In this document: positions 1-12,300 of the stretch, piece after piece | Layout of the letters: each line of letters opens with the position of its first letter | Numbering within the stretch: position 1 is the first letter of the stretch | From: Manduca sexta | Taxonomy: Eukaryota > Arthropoda > Insecta > Lepidoptera > Sphingidae | Reading direction: 5' to 3' | Length of the DNA stretch: 64,000 nucleotides | Assembly: GCF_014839805.1 (NCBI RefSeq) | Contig: NC_051141.1 | Coordinates: 7,758,777 to 7,822,776 of the forward strand | Position numbers and translations under genes: made by a program | The notes under the pieces: generated by a model | What the model was told of the DNA's origin: nothing | Seen by the model: only the letters and a program-made list of their open reading frames with translations | Database searches by the model: none

Positions 1-1345
1 AAGAGAAAAATCTTTTTGGGTTAAGTACACTTGGGTTCAATTAACAATAAAAAATTGCAGACGTTTTGATGTTATTTGTTACTATGTAGGTATATACATT
101 ACTATATATTTTATATTCAAGAGATTTGTCCGAAATTGCATAATCAATTATTTCTTTTAAGATTTACTTATACATACCTAAACACCAAATAACCATTGAA
201 ATTAATAGCTCAGACCTTTATAACTTCTATATTTAATCGCATTATATTATAATTGCATTCATACCAATACCTGAACAGTAAAATATGTATATAATAAATT
301 ATATAGTACCATATAATATATAGGTTATTCTTTATTATATGATCGATAGCTAAAATTGACAAATTGCACATATCTTAACTACTCGGAAATAGTGCTGCTT
401 TAAAAAAAAAGACACTATTATTAACAATTTTACTATTTTTGTAAAAATAGAATTATCTACAAAAACTGTGCATTGTATTTTAAATAATGGATAAATATTA
501 AAATTATTGTCAAAAATATATTACAGTAATTAAAAACAGTGTTCTATTTACACTACGATTTACTTATGTACAAATTGCTATGCAATGTCCAAATTCGCAT
601 ATTTCCTCCGAATTATTTTTCGATTACTTTTCTCCACAAATTTTAGCCCAACGCCGCACTACGGTTTTCTCTCCCGGACGTTTGTTTAAAATAAATTGTT
701 TTGTTTAAATAGATATATTATAATCCCCAAAAAAAAAATATTTCATAATTATGAATATTTTCACAAGGCCTCACTTTAAATGGTGGGACAGATTAAGACA
801 GTCTTTGGTCGTGGTGTTCGGTCTACAACACTATATATATTCAACACTATTTTTTTAAACAAATACACATAGTAATTCGCTGCTCGAAGGAGGTCGCCAC
901 TTACAAAGGAAGTGCCTCCGCGAAATGCACTTACCAACATTCTTTGCGTATTAAATACACTTAGGGGTAGTCTGAAGACTAAGGACTTACTTATTACGTC
1001 CTCAAAAGTGTTCTAGTTAATATGAAAAGTTAGTTTCGAACTAATAAATGATCATCACATTGAATCAAATTCTAATTATTTAATACAGAAGTGACAAACA
1101 GCCTTTTAGCGCGCTTTTTTACTAGTATACGATATTTCGGATATAGATTTATACTTCCTATATAGGTAGTAGGTAAATCTTCTCTCAAGCCTTCCTAAAC
1201 CATAATCCACTACCAATTTGTAATTGTTTCCCCTTAACCAAAAAACTTGCTTATTGTATCAGAGATCCGTGCCCTACCAACATTCGGAAATCAAATTAAC
1301 ATATTATTAATTGTGAGATGATACTATACTTCTTTCACGTTTCAG
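1..1345. other. AT-rich stretch, no supported gene
   Basis: Mostly AT-rich sequence. Two less AT-rich patches stand out, near 640-690 and 880-945. On the plus strand the first follows an acceptor-like pyrimidine tract ending in TTTTAG near 648, and both patches have short open frames. No donor, homology or frame links them into a gene. Confidence 0.4.
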
Positions 1346-1491
1346 TACTTCACAGCGGGAACTCAGATTTCTCAAGAAGACGGGGTTCACGCTGGCTTCA
1401 CGCACGTCTGATCCGCGGAGAAGACTGGCCATACCATCCGCCGGTCTTCTATAACAAAAACGCCAAACAACTCGGTCGATCTATACCAATT
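1346..1491 (+). CDS. Possible coding exon, unrecognised
   Basis: A GC-richer segment preceded by a good acceptor (pyrimidine tract ending TTTCAG at 1345) and followed by a consensus donor (GTAAGA at 1492). One frame is open across the whole segment (2 bases plus 48 codons) and includes WLHARLIRGEDWPYHPPVFY. A second frame reads 21 codons and stops after GFTHV, which would make a C-terminal tail with a class I PDZ-ligand-like end (THV). I cannot decide between the two and recognise no family. No partner exon was linked to it, so it may be a lone exon of a gene lying mostly outside the window, or chance. Confidence 0.3.
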
Positions 1492-1743
1492 GTAAGATGT
1501 TTAATAAGCTGCTTTAGACTACATTACCCTGTGTTTTTTGCATTGTCAATACTTTTTGATTCACTATAATAATTAATAACTTCAAATTGTATCGGTCTTA
1601 GATTCAAGGTTGACAAATAGGTTTGGTGAAGTCCCGTGCTTTATGTCATATTGAAATTGGGTCAAATGTAAAAAGAATACTGCTATGATGATCTGAATAA
1701 TTACATTAGCTTTCTACACAAAGAAATAATTGATTTTCATACA

Positions 1744-1922
1744 GGGCCCTTATTCTCTATCCCGCACGTTATTTTAACAGTGCGTAACAAGCACGTAACA
1801 CAACACATCATGTTTAGGAGTATAGAAATTTGGCTTACAGAATACCATTTCACGCTCATTTCTCAAAGATAACATGACACGGCCGCGTTACGCGTTTACA
1901 CTATCATACAGAATAAGGGCCC
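1744..1922 (+). mobile_element. Short TIR element (MITE), GGGCCC family, copy 1
   Basis: A 179-bp non-coding element that begins GGGCCCTTATTCT and ends with the inverted complement AGAATAAGGGCCC. A second copy lies at 19564-19742 in the opposite orientation and aligns over its full length at roughly 90 percent by eye. No clear target-site duplication is visible. Short length, TIRs and no coding capacity fit a miniature inverted-repeat transposable element. Confidence 0.8.
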
Positions 1923-3718
1923 AGCTATCGTACAGAATATTATAGCGTACTCTATATCAACTTAAAATTTGATTATCACTTTTTTGTGTAATATTTTAGA
2001 ATTTTATTTATTATTTATGTCATTATTTCATTAGTATATAGATTTGTCACGAATACTGTTATGCTAACATGTAACTCTAGCGAGTACGCATAATACAATT
2101 ATTGCATAATAACAATGCATATACCATCGACAAACAACATCATACGTTGTAGAATATTTTTACTAGCTGCTTATAATTATTTTTTGCATCGTAAAACTTT
2201 GATATCTAGCAAATAAAGTGTGTATCTATTAGAGTTTGCTTCATAGTGAAGAAAATATATCGTATGTAAAAAAAATATTGTGAAATATCACATGCCATGA
2301 AGCTAAAAAAATATAATAATTATTCTTTGTGAAACTTATTGTTTATTTTAGTTTCACAAATAATTATTATTTCTCAGTTTCAAGTACCTTTTATTTGAAA
2401 TTTATGTATTAATAATAATTAAATAGCTAATGTAGATATTACTCATATTTGTACCGTTTATTTGAGACCATAGATTAGAGCATGGCTTTTGTATTTGGTC
2501 GGTTTCTATATTTATGTGAGGAGCAGCATTTACTTAGAAGTTACGAAACTAGACTTTAGTAATTTTCCAGTCGTATTTAAATGTGTTATGTTCGAATATT
2601 TTGTTCAAACAATTAAGATAGTTTACGTTATTCATTGCAACCTTTGTATCTACTATAAGTACTCGTACTCATAATAATTAGTAAATTAATTAATTAATAA
2701 ATTATGATTCAATATATATGTATTAATGTATGACGCCAAAGTGTATTTAGAAAAAAAAATATCTCATTGCATTCACACCACGGTATGGATAACCTATGAA
2801 ACTATATGTGTTTACAAAGTAATCTTTGTAAAATTATATATCTAGTACATGTTGAAATATAAAGAGAAAAACATAAATATTCGCGTTGCGGAGAGAAACT
2901 ACTATTTTGTACGACATCTAAGTATTGAATGTATTGTTACTAATTATAATAACTGTTATAAATTCTGCGAATGAGAAAAGTCTTCGCCTCATTTATTAGA
3001 CTGCCGAATGGAACAAACTCTCTTCCAAATATGGTACCTACACAGCTATGAAATAAGAACTTAATACAATAATTAACATTTATTGAATCCCTAATACATA
3101 ATGAGAATCAAAGACAACCACTGCCTGATATGATTTTAAATCAATATTATATAAAATGTACTGCTTTGCAATGCTATGATGTATTTTTTTTTAGTATCTA
3201 AGTAAATCTTTTAATATTGATATATGTAACCTGACGTTTAGAGGACTTAATGTTACACGTAGGTATATTTATTAGTATTTTGATCCTCGATCGGTATTCT
3301 TGATCGAAGATTTTGATGTAGTAATTTAATACTTATATTAAACTACTTGTTGTACTCTCCTATGGTATAGGTCTCCCATAAGTCGTGTGAACTATCTATA
3401 TAATCTATCTTAATCACAATATTCTATTTCTTAGACATGTATAATCCAAATACTAATCGTCTCTTTTTATCTTGCTGTAATAATTTTGTATTTAATCATG
3501 TTTGATGTATTAAAATATAACCTCTATCCGTACTTTTTATGACGTTATTACAGCATAATATATCTATGTATTCAATAGTTAAAATATGTATCTACATTAT
3601 TTATTAGTTCTTAACAAAATAATATTATATTCCATACTAAGAATGTATCTAACTACAATATTCAAAATAAGTAGGTACCAACTTTTAATTAATTTCAATA
3701 TAAATATTATCTTAAGGC

Positions 3719-3935
3719 CCCTCTCGAAGTAAAATGGCGCCCTAAACGTATTTTTAGAAGCACTCAATTCGAAACGTATCATACTTAAAAAATTAAATAT
3801 CACATTTCTCCAATGTTATCTTTTTTTTTTTGATAATGTGGATATGGTTCCTTTAATATCATAATGAAAATGCCATTTACATTGTTGCTTCCATGCATCT
3901 ACTCCTAAACTATACATATTGTTAATGCCACCAAC
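3719..3935 (+). repeat. Diverged dispersed repeat, copy 1
   Basis: Shares ordered blocks with 31800-32012: a GGCG...CTAA...CGTATTTTTAGAA block, a TGAAAATGCCA block about 140-150 bp further on, and a CCAT..ATCT.CTCCTAAA block. The alignment is gapped and was done by eye, so homology is likely but not certain. Confidence 0.35.
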
Positions 3936-4033
3936 ACTGAGTCAAACGATTTATAAAGGAATGTTTTGGTATTTTAAAATAGATTTTTTATAGAAATTGT
4001 TCGTAAATATTTGAATATTCCCGTAACCCGTAC

Positions 4034-4168
4034 GCCGCCAATTATAAACCGCATTTCTCAAGGCCGTTTGCTCCGGATCTACGCTCAAAACAACAATGCA
4101 CTGTAATGGTTGCGTAAATGTCTTCGACGTTGATATTTGTAGGGTGTAATAGTTATTGTCGTTTGTGT
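4034..4168 (-). CDS. Possible minus-strand exon, unrecognised
   Basis: On the minus strand an open frame lies between an acceptor-like site (TATTCTTAG, just above 4168) and a GTACGG donor-like site (from 4033). It is 135 nt, 2 bases plus 44 codons plus 1 base, and includes QCIVVLSVDPEQTALRNAVY. Base composition is more balanced than in the surroundings, which is what drew attention. I recognise no family, the donor is weak, and open frames of this length are common by chance here. Treat as a candidate only. Confidence 0.2.
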
Positions 4169-6556
4169 CTAAGAATATTTATGTAGGTATTTGGATATCT
4201 AATATAAACGCTACGGGAAGGTTTAATATATTGGACATAATTATACCATTGCAAATAAATAATTAATTTGTTGCCAACTTAACGGATTTCCCATTATATC
4301 TGGTTGTTTAGAGACCCATTTTTGCGGAGAAATAATTGTTGTAGCATCTGTTGTTTTTAGTGGTTAACAACAATTTATTAGGAGGAATAGAAAAATCCAC
4401 TAAAATATTACATTAATGTTGTCACCTAATACTAACAACTATCACAGTATCTAGCGTAAATGTGAACATTTTAGAAGAAACCGTGACAACTGACAATTTT
4501 GTGTTAATTTTGGGGCAAAAAATGTAGTACCTACTTAAATACTTATATTTACTTAATTATTATTTTTTCACATTTTATTTATACTATTTATTTTATCTAC
4601 TTTAAATTCTAGTGATTTGAACAGAAAATTTTTGCGGGTTCGGAAAAATGAGTTGGCAACACTGGTAATTATTATTAAAAGTATTTATTAGCTATATAAA
4701 TTGCTAGTCGCTAAGTCTGTAATAAATTCATCAATGTAAGCATTACAAGGTAAATAATATAATTTTTTAAATATATTATATGCGGAAAAATCCAATAAAA
4801 TTTATAACGCTAATTTTTTACCTAGGGTCGCGTCAATAAAGCACAAAATGGTATACTATTTAATAATATTCAATAGACACTGTTAAGAATAAAATTGGCA
4901 TTACTTCTAAGGTACCTAGATATAGACTTTATTGTTAATAAATAAAATATGAACACCATAAAATTGCTCCAAATACGATAATAACATTTTCACTGGAACA
5001 AATTTCTTACTTTACATAATCTTTGAAATTTAAAATCTTCTAAGAATCATTCAAACTTGGCGCAAGCAGGTCTATTATATCGTGTACAAAAAACGTATAC
5101 ATATAATTATTTTAGTACGATGAAAAATACGTAAATAACTCTGAATACTAAACGAGCAAAACCTGACTTGGCGCCATTCTATAGAAGATTCTATAGAAAA
5201 TATGAATTAAAGAGTTAATGTATTCGCAATAAGAGTAGGATTAAATATTCCCCTTATAGTTAGATCTTAGCTGTCAAAATTAATAAATTTAAAAATTAAA
5301 TATTAATAAATTAGGAGTATAACCGAACAGGCATTATACCATTTATTGTATTTGAAAAGAAAAATCTAAGAATAAGCCAGCTTTAATATGAATCTAGAGG
5401 ACTTTAATTTCAACTACTCCTGCGTATAATTTCAGTACGAATCATCATCCTTAATGTCAACATATTCTTTTTTATAATAAAATAAATGATTACACGGACC
5501 TTTATGCTGTAATAGTAATTTATTATTAATCAAACAGAAATAGAATTTGTTATACCATGGTTATATGTCTAAACTAAAAAAATACTTACGCGTTATATTT
5601 TTTTCTTGCAAATCATACTGCCAATGTACAATTCATTGGTTCATTATTACAAGATCCTATGTTATATTTTTTGTACAAATTGATTTAGGTATATATCACA
5701 TCATACTATTACATTTCATCATACTATTAAAAACATCAAATAATCTCGAAAGATAATAATATGAAATATTATTAATCTTATTTTGCTATCATAATTTAAA
5801 TTAACATAGGACCTTGTAATAGTCAACCAGCGAACTGACAATCCTATACCTATTTTGATAGCATAGCGCTCATAACTAACATTAGTATATATAGTTCATA
5901 AGTACTTCCTTGTCATACTCTCTTCGTATTGCTATTGTATCATACTAATGTTCTTCTTATACTTCTATATAACCAATGCTGTCATATTTTCTGGGTGTTT
6001 CTAACAAGAGATTAAATACACTATTATATAGGACAATATCACGCAATAATGTATTAGTGTTAATATTCTCTTATAGGATTGTAATCAATAATAAGATATC
6101 GTCGTAGTGTTAGCGAATTCTGATGCATGCATTTTCAGCGCCTAGCCCTACAATTTGAGTCATATGTTTACTGGATGTACGTTATGAATCGCTTAATCTG
6201 CGTCAAATACGTTGTTTCCGTTTTGTATCATGGGTTATAATATGAAATTACTCGTATGCCGTGTGTATGTGTCGTATTAATATGGTGAAACATTTGGACC
6301 TTTTGTCAATTAATTTTTTCAGTCAATGCACTGATATGAAGATCGAAGTTTTTAACAAGAAAATTGTTAAATAATATAATTGTTTGATCAAATATTAATG
6401 CTTAGTTAAACTCACTATACTTATACGTACCTACTAAAGAGCAACTATTTTTGCGCTTGGCAATCTTTGGCTTTCTGCTATTAAGAAATAATAAAGTAAT
6501 TATGTTAATATCTATTAATTATGAAATAAATAACTCATAAAATATATAGGAACCCT

Positions 6557-6920
6557 GCGTTACTAAATGAAATCACATACTTATGTTCTTCAAAATAACA
6601 CTTTATAATAAGTTACTTGAACCGTAGCTGTAAAATAAAAATAAGAATTTCACAAAAACAAAATATCTATTAGTTATCCATAAGTAATTTAATTTTACCC
6701 GCCATAATGCTACTACTACTACTGTAAGGGAATTCATTGCAGCAGCAACATCGCACTTCAAGTCAGAAACACATTCTATCATCACTCTAAATTATAAAAT
6801 GATAAATAAATCAACGAAGTAAAATTGGAATTATTGGTGAAAATATTCGTTATTCATGGGTGGTTTTAGCGCAATATTAGCAGAAATAAAGATTAATCTG
6901 TGGTTTCATTTATTAAACGC
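6557..6920 (+). mobile_element. TIR element (MITE), GCGTTACT family, copy 1
   Basis: About 364 bp, beginning GCGTTACTAAATGAAATCAC and ending with a decayed complement of the same motif (GTGGTTTCATTTATTAAACGC-like). It aligns along its length with 34712-35102, including a central CTACTACTACT-like stretch, with much divergence. No coding capacity. This is the older-looking copy, since its TIRs no longer match perfectly. Confidence 0.7.
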
Positions 6921-7769
6921 AATATCAAAATGATCTTGTATGAAACAAAAGTGCTATTTATGTGTGATAAGAAATTTGAAAATTGTTGAGAGAACTACTT
7001 AGTTTAGACCGTATTACTATGATAAGTCAGCAAACGAATGCACTAAATTATTTTCTTCTGCTTCTCTTATCCCACTGCAATGTACTTACAGTCAACACAA
7101 GACACATTTTCGCATGTACTGCATTGACAATTTGGCTTAGTTTTAAAGAGCCTATCAGGATCTTCATATAATCAAAGATTGCACAAACCGTGCTTCTGAG
7201 CTACTGACACACACACGATACTAGCTCGCAGCCAACGCTGTTAAAAAGCCTTTAGACCTCACTTAAACACGATAATGAATATGACTTCCTTCATTTAAAT
7301 TTTACTTAACGTTTTCCAATAATGCATACACGTAATTGACGTGATTTGAAATGTCTAAATATTTGTAGCCTTCGGAATTGGCTAACACATCGACAGCTGC
7401 AACGCTTTAAAACACCGCCAAGCAATAATACGTACCTAATAAAGTAACACCTTATAAACTAGAGAAGTTCCTTCACCGATTTATTTATTTTGGAAATAAT
7501 ATGTATGCATATTATATTTACCAACAGAAGTATATTATCATCATAGCGATAGTTTATTATATTATAACGTAACTAAGCCAATATCTTTTTATATAACTTT
7601 GTAATTCGGTGTATTATCTTAATCGTCTTTAATCACAAATAAATACCATATAGTTATCTTTGTGTTTCAGTTTCTACACCCATTGTTACGTACCTGCTAC
7701 AACTCTTCCTGCTGAATCAACATTAATGGAAATCATCTCTTTTTCATTCATTAGAATGACAGTCCAGCT

Positions 7770-7806
7770 CACACGCCTTTTATCTCCAAAGGGGTAGATA
7801 GAGGCG
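7770..7806 (-). repeat. SINE family B, 3' fragment
   Basis: Read on the minus strand, this is the TACCCCTTTGGAGATAAAAG-type tail found near the 3' end of SINE family B, followed by the GGCGTG motif. Only this tail is recognisable. Confidence 0.5.
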
Positions 7807-8214
7807 CAATTGACATTTCATATCTTCAAAATACTTATTTGTTTATATTTTATGAAAGTAATTCTAAAATTATGAGAACAATATTTTTTCTATTTTTAAA
7901 CCTCGGATATTTTCATTCACGATTTTCACTTTGAATTTTGTTTTATTTTAAAACAACGTAACCACCAAATGACGTCATATATACAGGTCAATACGTATGA
8001 TCTTTGCTTTGCAGTAAAAAATAAGTAAAAGTGAAGTACCAGATTTTTTTTATTTCTCCTTCTTTCTTTGTAATATTGACATTTGACATTGATAAATGAC
8101 GGTGTCCTAGTTTCTTAAATAAATAGTAAGAGGGACCAAGGAACAACTTCATTCAACTGTAGGACTTTTTGGTTTTTAATTTTTTTTCTTCGAAAACCAC
8201 TCAATGCTTGACAT

Positions 8215-8342
8215 GTTAACCGGCTAACATGACAGTTACATGGCATTACGCGTGTCACGAGAATATAACCTTATTATTTATTACATAATAAAGTTATTTT
8301 TAATAATGTAATGTCATGTAGCTGTCATGTTAGCCGGCTAAC
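8215..8342. repeat. 128-bp inverted repeat, GTTARCCGGCTAAC arms
   Basis: Two 35-bp arms (8215-8249 and 8308-8342) are reverse complements with three mismatches and begin GTTAACCGGCTAACATGACA. The AT-rich loop of about 58 bp contains no gene. The layout fits a very short MITE or foldback element. No second copy was noticed in the window. Confidence 0.7.
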
Positions 8343-8469
8343 ATTCCAATGGAAATGGGTTAAGAATCAAAAAAATATAAAAAATACATAATCGAACTCA
8401 GAGTAGAGCAATTGAGAAAAAATATTTTGTTTTAGGCACCTTTACATTTTGAAATGTTGTGAATTGGTG

Positions 8470-8570
8470 CGTCCACTTTCCACCGTATGTTTGTATTCCG
8501 TCCCATGATGTTATAGTGGCGAACAGGGCGTAAAATTACACACTTTGCATATCACTGATTGCGATAGATA
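8470..8570 (-). repeat. SINE family B, internal fragment
   Basis: Minus-strand match to the middle of SINE family B: the complement of CCGTCCCATGATGTTATAG is visible at 8497-8515, next to the degraded region that in other copies reads ACACACTTGGCGAAA. No promoter boxes remain. Confidence 0.4.
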
Positions 8571-9060
8571 AAAATGAAATTTCAAATACCCAATACGACA
8601 ATGAATTCCTAATTATCACGATAGGTCGTGACTACAGCCACGCTTTATTGCAGTTACAACAAATCTTATAATAGTACGGTGCCAGCATTTCAGTAGCCGC
8701 CGTTTAATGCGTTAATTGGCAGTTGAAATTTTCCCAAACATTGCGAAATAACTCCTTTACAATGACGCAACAAAATACTTCTATTAGTTTGATTTTGATT
8801 GTAGGTACACAATCTTTTTTTATTAGTATGGCTAATTTCTGAAGCTGTTACCTAAATTACTCGGAGCGAGAAGTGATTGCGATGTACCGGAGATATAATA
8901 TAGAGCTCGGACCCACGACATGTGCTGTAGGTATGCGTTTGTCGATCGTTTTCTTCGTCGGAAGTGCAAATATTTCTTTACATCTTAATTTGTACGACCG
9001 CAGTACATAGTATTAATATATCATATCTTATATTTTGCATAGGTACTTAATATTATCTTT

Positions 9061-9382
9061 AAGCGTCGATAGCCTAGTTGGGTGTGGAACGGACTGCCAA
9101 GACGAATGTCCGCAGGTTCAATACCCAAGGGCACACACATCTGACTTTTCTAAAATCATGGTTGTATTCTTTGTGAATTTATCGTTTGCTTTAACGGTGA
9201 AGGAAAATATTGTGAGGAAACCTGCACATCTGAGAAGTTCTCTAACGGAATTTCGAAGGTCTTTGAAGTCTACCAACCCGCACTAGGCCAGCGTGGTGGA
9301 CCAAGACCTAATCCCTCTCAGTAGTAGAGGAGGCCCGTGCTCAGCAGTGGGCAAGTATATAATACAGGGCTGATATTATTAC
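9061..9382 (+). mobile_element. tRNA-derived SINE, family A, copy 1
   Basis: Head resembles a tRNA: an A-box-like GATAGCCTAGTTGGG, then a B-box-like GCAGGTTCAATACC about 35 bp later. The body continues through AGGAAACCTGCACATCTGAG and CACTAGGCCAGCGTGGTGGA and ends with TACAGGGCTGATATTATTAC and a TTATTATTAT tail. Two more copies are at 39552-39889 (minus) and 52050-52370 (plus). SINEs of this type are widespread in Lepidoptera; they are copied by LINE machinery and transcribed by RNA polymerase III. Confidence 0.88.
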
Positions 9383-12300
9383 TTTATTATTATGCAATAT
9401 AAAAACGAGTCCCAATTTTGCTGTAAAAGAATATTTCAAAAATTATGATTGAATTATCAAACATTCTCTTTTATGGTTCAGGATATTCCTTTTTAACTTC
9501 CTTAAGAATTTGTTTTATGCAGCTCAAATACCCTTTTAACGCTAAAAACTGTAGGCTCAAACTACACACTCACTGAGCTTATCGAGGTAAAACAAGCTCT
9601 CGCCTTACATGAAACTGGTCATCACCATTCTGGGCTAAGTCTAAAAATGTAAGTATTAAAATCAATAGCTAACTTACTCAGACTCCCAACAGAATGCGAG
9701 TGTATACATAAAACAATTTTTACTACTACTTCTTTGTCATCCTGCGTACTGATACCGAGGGTCAAGGTTACCGCGGTCCCCGGACACCCTCGTCACTGGA
9801 TTTACTGTTATTGTTGTAATTATAAATGTAAGTTTGTCTTTTCTGCAATAAGCAGAGCATTAATACCTACTCATCAAAATATAAATCTTTACTATCATAC
9901 TGTGATGTAATACGCAGGTAGATAATAGGTGACAAAATTAAAAAACTTTTTGTGTTACACGTATATCAAATCAATGGTCTAATTTCGATCACTTTACGAC
10001 GATTAATAGTAAAAAAAAATGTGAAAATAGTGTTTTATTTATGAAAGAAGATAATAATTTATTTTATCGATTAGGAATAAAAAACAGAACAAGTAGATAC
10101 GACTTGGACACGCGCACCGAGGGTTATATATACAAAATTAAACCGCCTTAAAAACCACTACATAACAAATAAAATACATAAAATGTATATACTAGTTACC
10201 AATTTCAGAATTGGTGACTTCTTATTTTGAAGTTGCTTAATAATATGCGACATAAAACGTCATTTTACAAAGTGGAGTGACAGCGACAATCAAGACCCTG
10301 TTTAGTTCCTTTTGAGGTACGGAACCCCATATACCTGTATTATAGAAATATTATAAAAAAAAACTTCATTGATCACGGGGTGAGCATAGCTGCACTTATG
10401 ATATGTCAAGGCAATTACCTCTAAGATGAGATTAAAATAATTGTGTATTGTAATTAAAACTTACTTATATAACTGAACATGTGCATCATGTAGATGCAAA
10501 TGTTTGTATATGTATTAAGTAGTAAGAACTTATGTCTCAGGTCGAGCAAAATGATATTTGAGTTTTTTCAGCTCAGTATTAGTCGTAGTCTGGAATTCGT
10601 ACCCGATATGGGGATAGGCTCGCCCCCTATCATATCGGACGGACCACACTTGGCGAAACGTGGGTGCCCTGCCTTTGCATACCCGTTTGGGGATAAATAC
10701 GTGATATGTGTGTGTTTACTTATATTTAAAGCAAGTGACGGACCGAAGTTAGAATTGACAGAAGTCGAAGCCGATTAATCGGTTATCATCACAGCTTTTA
10801 CAAACTCGTATAAATTTTAGTCAAGATTGACTACTTACAACCTACAACTAATAATATATATAAATTATTTAGGTATCTGTTGTAGTTGATGATAAAAATT
10901 ACCTTGTCATTTGTAAAAATAATAACGTTACGAAATCATGTTATTTATAACATTTATTTATTTCGTTCGACTTCGGCACTCGCTGAGATCTGCGGCCCGG
11001 CAGCCTACTTTGGTCAAAGGTCGAAGGTTTCGCTGAAAGAGTTTTTTTGTCCGAAGGTTTGGACAAAACTGAAGCCGCAGATTCGGTCAGACACTTATTA
11101 TGTCACATTGTATCCAAGAAAACTAACACGCCAACACACCACAAGTCTGATTAGATCTATCGTCGATCATATATTTCACACATGAAAACAGGCCCAAATT
11201 AATTAAGTCATTAGGTATTTATAGTGAAACACACACAATAACAAGCAAAATAACCATCTGTGTTCTTCATAACCAGGTATTTTTAACTCTGATATTGCTA
11301 TTCATTCCGCGTCACGTTATAGAACGTACCTATTAACGGCATTTTACGTCGTATTATCACTGCACCAAGGTCAAACAGTTATCCCATGACACTCATTAAA
11401 GGTGACGTAAAAATATAGCGGTTGCGGTACTTTTATGTGAATTCGTAACATGTACGTATTATCTGCAACCTCATTTTGTATTGTATCTTATTGCAAACGG
11501 GAAGCAATTAGGTAGTCCTTTAAGTATTGTATGAACTATGTTTGCAAATAACTTATAATTTATCAATAAAATTACTTTTATCAAGGGTGTCAGAAGTTTG
11601 ATTGTGTTTTATACCTGAGTCAGCAAATTCTTTGACTTATACGGTTCTACGGTCGGACTTATAGGGTCGGCTAATAATCAGGAAGTGTTACAATTTACAA
11701 ATACTTGTTCCAATTCCTACAAATTGGTGATGAAAGAATCAGACCATATCATAGAAATCAGTCTATCAATCCAAACAGCTTCTCGGGAATTTTAAAACAG
11801 TTTGAAAATACATGAGAATCTACTTATAATCATAAAAAAACAGGACAATCAACTCTGCATTCTTCAATTATGACCCTCCTCAGTACTTATTTATGGAACA
11901 CAAAACTTTTTACTCCAAAAATTGCGACTCTATTTTAACACTTCCCTGAACAGATACTGAGTGCTGATTATATAAGTAAGTACTATAATATGCTCATTAT
12001 CTTATCATTATCGATTTGTTTTGAATTTATGCGTAGCTCGTAAAGAATGTATGGGATTTAAATAATTACATTTTATGATTAATATCTTAGTTAGCCCCAG
12101 AGCGTTACAACCACACTTTTTTTTTATTCCAATGGCATTCCGCATTGTTCTTTTATTATTAAGGATTGTCTACCTACTAAAACTTCAAGATCTTCCAAAC
12201 CTAGAATTAGGTAATCACGGGATGACACGAAGTAATTCCCGAAAATTTTCACTTCTCCCGTTTTATTTCCTTCAATACAAAACATCCCACCAAATAGATG

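Larger units (their letters stand above)
1923..6556. other. AT-rich stretch without a firm gene
   Basis: Long AT-rich intronic or intergenic DNA. It contains a possible diverged repeat at 3719-3935 and a weak minus-strand exon candidate at 4034-4168, listed separately. An AATAAAG near 2215 could be a poly(A) signal but nothing ties it to a gene. Otherwise I see only short chance open frames. Confidence 0.5.
6921..9060. other. AT-rich stretch with repeat fragments
   Basis: No gene supported. Holds two fragments of SINE family B (7770-7806 and 8470-8570, minus) and an inverted-repeat element at 8215-8342, listed separately. Confidence 0.5.

Noticed and set aside
2960..3040. LINE C-terminal fragment (SLP-like motif)
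   Set aside because: A frame can be read as RLPNGTNSLPNMV, but the match is too short and degraded to claim.
6121..6240. Open frame after TTTTCAG near 6140
   Set aside because: 34 codons ending in TAA; AT-rich residues, no homology, looks like a cryptic acceptor.
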